Shown here: positions 32,843-37,376 of the stretch, piece by piece | How the letters are laid out: each line of letters opens with the position of its first letter | How positions within the stretch are numbered: position 1 is the first letter of the stretch | Source: Moorena sp. SIO3I8 | GTDB taxonomy: Bacteria > Cyanobacteriota > Cyanobacteriia > Cyanobacteriales > Coleofasciculaceae | Assembly (NCBI RefSeq): GCF_010692325.1 | Contig: NZ_JAAHHW010000066.1 | Location: 1 to 37,376 of the forward strand | DNA: 37,376 nt | Direction: 5' to 3' | Translations under genes and position numbers: made by a program | Notes under the pieces: model-generated | Database searches by the model: none | Told to the model about the DNA's origin: nothing | What the model saw: the letters and a program-made list of their open reading frames with translations, nothing else

Positions 32843-33265
32843 ATGTTGTCCTGTGAGCATCCTGCCTTGCGAGTTCTAGTAGTTGACGACCATGAATTAA
32901 CTCGATATAGCCTTCAGTTAGCATTTTCGGCTCAGGAGAATATTGAGATAGTTGCTCTTGCTAGTAACGGGAAAGAAGCCATTGATATGGTAGAGTGCCA
33001 TCGCCCGGATGTTATAGTACTTGATCTACAAATGCCTATGATGGATGGTCTAAGTGCAGCCACCCGGATCAAAAGTCTAGAGCCAGACACTAAAATTATT
33101 GCCTACTCTTCAGTAGAAGACCCCCAAATTGAGGTAATGAGCCAAACCGCTCCCGTTGATATCTTCTGTAGGAAAGATGTTGCCACTTCAGATCTAATTA
33201 ATTTAGTTAGGAAAATGGGGAGTGATAAAGTTAACCGTCTACAACCACTAGCTAAAATCAGCTGA
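32843..33265 (+). CDS. Stand-alone response regulator receiver (140 aa)
   Basis: A single CheY-like receiver domain is present: acidic pair Asp15-Asp16 (VVDDHELTRYSL), phospho-acceptor Asp61 (VLDLQMPMMDG), switch Ser near 89-90 (AYSS) and Lys111 (CRKDV). The start resembles NarL/FixJ receivers (DDHELTR), but no DNA-binding domain follows, so it would act through protein partners. No histidine kinase is nearby. The 220-bp upstream gap starts with GACCTCTTGCATAAGTC just after the DUF3370 stop and is otherwise A+T-rich. Confidence 0.88.
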   Translation: MLSCEHPALRVLVVDDHELTRYSLQLAFSAQENIEIVALASNGKEAIDMVECHRPDVIVLDLQMPMMDGLSAATRIKSLEPDTKIIAYSSVEDPQIEVMSQTAPVDIFCRKDVATSDLINLVRKMGSDKVNRLQPLAKIS

Positions 33266-33402
33266 GAAACGAAAACTAGAATAAGGCGCTGCTAAACTAA
33301 GGAATTATGCAATTATAGTCGGCTAATTTCCCCATTACCTCATTACCCTCAATTATTCCATTAATCAGCAACGCCAATTTTTTGAGGCATCAGTTAGCCT
33401 TT

Positions 33403-33624
33403 CTATTCGGGGAAAGTACGCTTAAATTCATCGATTAGGTCATCGAGTTCTTCTAGAGCCTGATTAACATCAATTCTGAGGGTACCCAAATCGGGTTGCT
33501 CCAGAAGCCGTAGCAAGGATTCCCGTTTACTGGTGATTAAGGTAATTCGCTCCTTAATTTTTTCCAACTCCATTTTTGGCTGTCTCTTATCTACAACTTT
33601 ATGATAACGATCAAATTTTCCCAT
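33403..33624 (-). CDS. Small coiled-coil hypothetical protein (73 aa)
   Basis: This is a highly charged helical protein with heptad spacing of Leu/Ile (MELEKIKERITLITSKRESL, then LDDLIDEFKRTF). Met18 is a possible alternative start. It carries no membrane segment or motif. It is divergent from DUF2854 and convergent with the response regulator. The regular amphipathic pattern and lack of a competing frame suggest a real gene, but the function is unknown. Confidence 0.6.
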   Translation of the reverse strand: MGKFDRYHKVVDKRQPKMELEKIKERITLITSKRESLLRLLEQPDLGTLRIDVNQALEELDDLIDEFKRTFPE

Positions 33625-33866
33625 AAAAGGGGAAATCAGGTATTTAAGAGAAAGACTGGGTGCAATTATTAATTCGTTCTTACTGACCTAGATTCGGCAA
33701 TATCGGTCAAGTAAGTAATCAGACTATTGAGTCAATGTAATGATGGGGAGATAGGAGTGGATAAAATTCACCCAAAACCATATATTGGTAATTTTGTCAA
33801 CTTCTATGACTTGACCACCACTCTAGGATAATAAAACTGGAGTTATTTCTGTTACATAGCTAAATA

Positions 33867-34430
33867 ATGTTACCCCGAACTTCCCTAGGAACTGTAGGTC
33901 TAGTCATTGGTGGATTACTGACCGTAATCGGCTTTGTTGCCTACGCTACCGATAATGCCACCCTGAATCTAGTGGGATTCTTTTATGGAATTCCGATTCT
34001 ACTAGGAGGTCTTGCCCTCAAAGCTGCCGAGTTAAAGCCTGTGGAATTAAGCCAACCAACAATTCCTGAAGTCCTGACGCTGCGAGAGCAAAGCGCCACC
34101 CCAATCCAAAACCAGATTCGCAAAGACGTAATGCGATATCGCTATGGTCAAGAAGCCCATCTAGATAGTTCCTTGGAAAGCCTTGGTTTATCTCCTACTG
34201 ATGAAGAAAGACCTGTGTTGATGGGGTTACGAGAAACTTCGGTGGATGGTGCTTATGCCTTAATTCTCGAATTTGATTCCCCACTAATTCCTTTTGAGAC
34301 TTGGCTCAAAAAGCAGGAAAAACTGGAAAACTTCTTTGGACCTGGTATTAGAGTAGATTTAACCGAACTTGAAGAAGACCAGGTGGATGTAGCACTAGTG
34401 GCAATACCCGAAGAAAGCACCAGCGTGTAA
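33867..34430 (+). CDS. DUF2854 membrane protein (187 aa)
   Basis: Two N-terminal membrane helices (about 8-28 and 35-53, GFFYGIPILLGGLALKAAELKP) precede a soluble domain of about 130 residues with RKDVMRYRYGQEAHLD and FFGPGIRVDLTELEEDQVDVALV. This fits DUF2854, found in cyanobacteria and plastid-targeted plant proteins, so a thylakoid-related role is likely but undefined. It ends just before a strong hairpin and is convergent with CRR7. Confidence 0.85.
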   Translation: MLPRTSLGTVGLVIGGLLTVIGFVAYATDNATLNLVGFFYGIPILLGGLALKAAELKPVELSQPTIPEVLTLREQSATPIQNQIRKDVMRYRYGQEAHLDSSLESLGLSPTDEERPVLMGLRETSVDGAYALILEFDSPLIPFETWLKKQEKLENFFGPGIRVDLTELEEDQVDVALVAIPEESTSV

Positions 34431-34495
34431 AGACCTTACCTTTAAAGCTCTCCGCTGTTACCTAGACGGGGATTCTCCGTTGAAACAGTCTGTCA

Positions 34496-34579
34496 TATAC
34501 CGCCCTGTGACGCTGAGCGCCGAGTTGTTGCCTAGACATCGGCGCTCAGCGTTGCTGTTCTGTTGTCGGTATAGTTTTT
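34496..34579. terminator. Nested hairpin between convergent DUF2854 and CRR7 genes
   Basis: ACGCTGAGCGCCGA (34510-34523) pairs perfectly with 34539-34552 over a 15-base loop. An outer pair TATACCG (34496) and CGGTATA (34567) closes a larger structure, followed by GTTTTTA on the plus strand. It probably ends the DUF2854 transcript and may serve the opposite gene as well. Confidence 0.6.
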
Positions 34580-34829
34580 ACAAGCGCACTACATACCATT
34601 GTAAATACTCTCCAGGTCCTACATCTAATTCACAGCTGGTCTCCATCAAATACTGTCCTTGCTCCTCCAAAGAAGTCAAATGCTGCAAATCCCTTGGCAA
34701 ATCATCCTGACGATTTGCCAAGATTGCCATTAACTTTGACTTTAACTCCATTGGAGTCAGAATCACCTCTGGCTGATTAGTTTCTAGAACTACATACCCA
34801 TCTTCCTGGAACATTATAGAATTAGGCAT
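34578..34829 (-). CDS. crr7: Chlororespiratory reduction protein 7-like (83 aa)
   Basis: The sequence MFQEDGYVVLETNQPE, the charged helix ELKSKLMAILANRQDDLPRD and the C-terminal TSCELDVGPGEYLQWYVVRL fit CRR7 (PF12095). In plants CRR7 is needed for the chloroplast NDH-like complex, and the cyanobacterial homologue is presumed to help NDH-1 assembly or function. The full length is present. It shares a 91-bp divergent gap with selO. The last codons overlap the T-run of the neighbouring hairpin. Confidence 0.8.
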   Translation of the reverse strand: MPNSIMFQEDGYVVLETNQPEVILTPMELKSKLMAILANRQDDLPRDLQHLTSLEEQGQYLMETSCELDVGPGEYLQWYVVRL

Positions 34830-34920
34830 ATCTTAGATCAAATCCACTTTCTTCCTTCGTTTATAATCTTAGGATGTTTGTGATTTTTTGGGTCTTTGTG
34901 GTAACTAAAAAACTATTCAT

Positions 34921-36393
34921 TTGCAAACCTATTCCCGTGCCAGCTACAAAACCCTGATCGATATGTTTCTATCTCTCAACTACGAGCCAGCCTTAGAATC
35001 CCTCGGATATGACTATTTTGACGAAGTAGCAGCAGCAGAATTTCCTAGGCATATCCTGCGGTTTCGTAACGACCAATTGTTACCCCGTATTGGATTAAAT
35101 CCCCAAGACACTAACGACCAAGACTTTATCCAAGCTTTCGGTAAATTTCAGGGAGTTCGACCCTTTTTAGCCCTGCGCTACCATGGCTATCAATTTGGTG
35201 AATATAACCCTAGACTAGGGGATGGCAGAGGTTTTCTCTATGGTCAAGTAAGAGGTATTGATGGGGAACTTTACGACTTCGGTACCAAAGGCTCTGGCAC
35301 CACACCCTACTCCCGAACTGCTGATGGTAGACTGACCCTCAAAGGAGGGGTGCGGGAAGTACTTGCAGCTGAAGCGTTGCACCATCTTGGAGTTTTAACC
35401 TCCCGCTGTCTGAGCCTGATTGAAACTGGAGAGCAACTGTGGCGAGGTGATGAACCTTCTCCAACTCGCTCATCAGTTATAGTACGTTTTAGCCGTTCCC
35501 ATATCCGGTTTGGTACCTTTGAGCGACTGCATTACTTTAAGCGTCCGGATTTAATCAAGAAGCTATTAGACCATGTGATTGAGCAGTACTACCCAAGCAT
35601 AATCCCCCTAAAGGAGGATAAGAAACAGGAGCAGTATGCTCAGTTTTACGCTGAGTTGGTGGAACGAGTGGCTCGATTGGCAGCCCAGTGGATGGCAGCG
35701 GGTTTTTGTCACGCTGTCTTAAATACCGACAATATGTCGATTACTGGCGAAAGTTTTGATTATGGACCATTCGCCTTTATCCCCACCTATGACCCTAAGT
35801 TTACCGCTGCTTACTTTGACTATTACAGGCGCTACAGTTATGGCAATCAACCTGGAATTTGTCAGTTAAATTTAGAAATGCTTCAGCAACCGTTAGGGAT
35901 GGTAATGCCAACATCGGAGATGGAAGCAGGTTTAGCCGAGTTTGGGAAACATTATTACCGCAATTATCGGCACTTGATGCTGAATAAACTGGGATTTGAA
36001 CAGTTGCCAGAGTCGGAAGAGTCAGAGTTATTGAGGTTAACGATTCAGTTCCTGCAAGATACTCAGGTTGGTTATCACGCTTTCTTTGCTGAATTAGCCC
36101 AACAGTTTGATAAGAGTTGGCGAGATGATGTTACTCAGATAATGAGCCGAGAATCTTTTTGGGAGTCAGATGCTCAGTATTCCTCCCTAGCAGATTGGCG
36201 CAATTTATACCACCACCTTTTACAAAATTTATCAGTTGATCAGCTTAAGGATATGTCAGCACTTTTGCGAGATAAGAATCCGCACACTGCTTTACTCAGA
36301 CCTGTAATTGAGGCAGTTTGGGAGCCAATTACTCAGGAAGATAATTGGGAGCCGTTTTATGAGTTGATCAGCAAACTACAAGCTAAACAATGA
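34921..36393 (+). CDS. selO: SelO/YdiU protein adenylyltransferase (490 aa)
   Basis: This is a pseudokinase-fold enzyme that AMPylates proteins and is linked to redox stress. Diagnostic segments are [25 protein letters not shown] (119-131, with Lys123), [25 protein letters not shown] (264-274) and DYGPF (280-284). A C-terminal selenocysteine/cysteine motif is not visible, as in many bacterial copies. The start given is a TTG at 34921. Relatives usually begin shortly before [13 protein letters not shown], so the ATG at 34963 (residue 15) is a good alternative. The gene is divergent from crr7 and convergent with the anti-sigma gene. Confidence 0.9.
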   Translation: MQTYSRASYKTLIDMFLSLNYEPALESLGYDYFDEVAAAEFPRHILRFRNDQLLPRIGLNPQDTNDQDFIQAFGKFQGVRPFLALRYHGYQFGEYNPRLGDGRGFLYGQVRGIDGELYDFGTKGSGTTPYSRTADGRLTLKGGVREVLAAEALHHLGVLTSRCLSLIETGEQLWRGDEPSPTRSSVIVRFSRSHIRFGTFERLHYFKRPDLIKKLLDHVIEQYYPSIIPLKEDKKQEQYAQFYAELVERVARLAAQWMAAGFCHAVLNTDNMSITGESFDYGPFAFIPTYDPKFTAAYFDYYRRYSYGNQPGICQLNLEMLQQPLGMVMPTSEMEAGLAEFGKHYYRNYRHLMLNKLGFEQLPESEESELLRLTIQFLQDTQVGYHAFFAELAQQFDKSWRDDVTQIMSRESFWESDAQYSSLADWRNLYHHLLQNLSVDQLKDMSALLRDKNPHTALLRPVIEAVWEPITQEDNWEPFYELISKLQAKQ

Positions 36394-36443
36394 AACAGTG
36401 ATTAGTTCAAAGCTGAGGCAAGAACCATTTATCTCAATTTAAT

Positions 36444-36992
36444 TTAATTCAAATTAAGATTGTTGACATTTCCATTAACTTCTGGTAATACTCCTGACGG
36501 TCTAGGAGATGACACTGGAGCTAATGGTATCTCTAGCAGCGGTCGATTCAGAGCAATCCTGAGGGGTTCTGCTTTTGGCAATGGAGTTGGGTTAGTGGCC
36601 ATCTGTGGCACTGGTGAGGGTCCATTAGGCACAATCATCGAAACCGCACCGACAAACATGGCAGCAAGGGCAGCACCACCCCAAACAAATTTTCGGCGAT
36701 TCCGGCGGCGGTCAATTTTTGAGAAAACTTGCTGTGCCAGTTCTTGAGCTGGTTGCTCTGTTGGTGGGACGGGCATGGTTCGGAATGCCTGACGTAGCAT
36801 CACCAGTCGATTGTATAATCGTTTGGCATCTGGGTCAGTTGCCAATAGCTGCTGCACATCAGAGCGCTCTGCTGATGTTACTTCCCCATCAACGTAGGCA
36901 CTGATTAATTGAAAGCGATCGCGTTTGAGGGAATCCATATCTTTGGCAGATTCCTGCCCATAAGTGTTATCAGGGTTAAATTTAGAGGTCAT
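36444..36992 (-). CDS. Probable membrane anti-sigma factor (182 aa)
   Basis: The N-terminal domain FQLISAYVDGEVTSAERSDV, with a following helix pair to about residue 90, has the layout of anti-sigma domains (ASD/RseA-like). It lacks the His-x3-Cys-x2-Cys zinc motif; there is no cysteine at all. One membrane helix lies at about 103-121 after an Arg/Lys-rich RRRNRRK stretch. The outer tail is Pro-rich. The gene is 206 bases downstream of an ECF-type sigma gene on the same strand, the usual pairing, so it probably holds that sigma factor at the membrane. The signal and release pathway are unknown. Confidence 0.8.
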   Translation of the reverse strand: MTSKFNPDNTYGQESAKDMDSLKRDRFQLISAYVDGEVTSAERSDVQQLLATDPDAKRLYNRLVMLRQAFRTMPVPPTEQPAQELAQQVFSKIDRRRNRRKFVWGGAALAAMFVGAVSMIVPNGPSPVPQMATNPTPLPKAEPLRIALNRPLLEIPLAPVSSPRPSGVLPEVNGNVNNLNLN

Positions 36993-37198
36993 TTTCTCAT
37001 CACCAACGAGTCATCGTAAACTCCCCACACTAGATCTCCCATATTTTTTATATTAAGGGAATAACCAATAAAGGAAATCCGGCGCTTTAGATAAAGATTT
37101 GAACAAGCTTGTCTTCTCAAATTATGGGATTTAGATAAAGATATGATTAAGCAAGCCTTGTAAAGATTTGATATATTATTAAGTAACTATACTGATGT

Positions 37199-37376
37199 TT
37201 AGGAATCTAGATAAGCTTGCAGGTGAGATTGCAATCTCGCTCTTGCTCTAGCAATTCTAGACTTAACGGTTCCGAGAGAAGCGCCAGTAATTTCGGCAAT
37301 TTCTTCATAAGCCATACCTTCGATTTCCCTAAGGATGATGGTAGTACGAAACACTTCTGGCAACTCTGATATTGCC
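37199..37376 (-). CDS. ECF-type RNA polymerase sigma factor, C-terminal part (runs off right edge)
   Basis: The minus-strand frame opens at the window edge and ends at 37199. It encodes sigma region 4: AISELPEVFRTTIILREIEG, then MAYEEIAEITGASLGTVKSR, the -35-binding helix-turn-helix, and RARARLQSHLQAYLDS. The short end and the paired anti-sigma gene point to an ECF (group 4) sigma factor. The N-terminal region 2 is outside the window. The 206-bp gap to the anti-sigma gene holds repeated GATAAAGAT and AAAGATTTG words but no clear terminator. Confidence 0.85.
   Translation of the reverse strand, partial: AISELPEVFRTTIILREIEGMAYEEIAEITGASLGTVKSRIARARARLQSHLQAYLDS

Overview
The window looks like chromosomal DNA of a filamentous cyanobacterium. 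Supporting genes are PcxA (CemA family), CRR7, several cyanobacterial DUF families (DUF1361, DUF2301, DUF2854, DUF3370), a GH57/DUF3536 protein, a HpsE-like glycosyltransferase and an SLH lipoprotein. About twenty HIP1 octamers (GCGATCGC) and many heptanucleotide tandem arrays (the STRR class known from filamentous cyanobacteria) agree. The style of the dispersed palindromes (core CCACGCTACGCG) suggests a large marine genus such as Moorena/Lyngbya, but that is inference. No tRNA, rRNA, CRISPR array or origin was seen.

Layout. 1-6.0 kb is an accessory, repeat-rich stretch: the start of an IS630-type transposase at the left edge, an orphan gene weakly like SseB, an IS5-like transposase scar, a GNAT acetyltransferase, a Uma2 endonuclease cut short by a 300-bp heptamer array, an M42 aminopeptidase and a PEP-CTERM GDSL hydrolase. 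6.4-19 kb is mostly housekeeping: SLH lipoprotein, signal peptidase I, GH57 enzyme, Ca2+/H+ antiporter, a Ser/Thr kinase fused to a membrane domain, a RecB/UvrD-like helicase and PcxA. 19-31 kb carries surface-polysaccharide functions: a YdcF-like protein, a BY-kinase/Wzc-type chain-length regulator, GDP-fucose synthesis (gmd, fcl), a broken initiating sugar transferase and a HpsE-like glycosyltransferase. A DUF2301/SAM-hydrolase pair and a DUF1361 protein lie within this span. 31-37.4 kb holds a DUF3370 protein, a stand-alone receiver, DUF2854, CRR7, SelO and an anti-sigma/ECF sigma pair cut by the right edge.

How the genes work together. Gmd and Fcl convert GDP-mannose to GDP-L-fucose, HpsE-like transfers sugars, and the BY-kinase would control polymer length and export. 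The local sugar transferase that would start the repeat unit is a pseudogene, so priming must come from elsewhere or the locus is partly dead. The sigma factor and its probable membrane anti-sigma factor form one minus-strand unit.

The most unusual aspect is the repeat biology. About fourteen loci of different sequence nearly all have period 7. Many sit directly against stop codons, several supply the last codons and stop of a gene, one replaces the catalytic half of Uma2, and one inside the helicase gene has period 15 (7+8), which keeps the frame. MITE-like elements and foldbacks occur in the larger gaps. I did not find a clearly new multi-gene defence or biosynthetic system.
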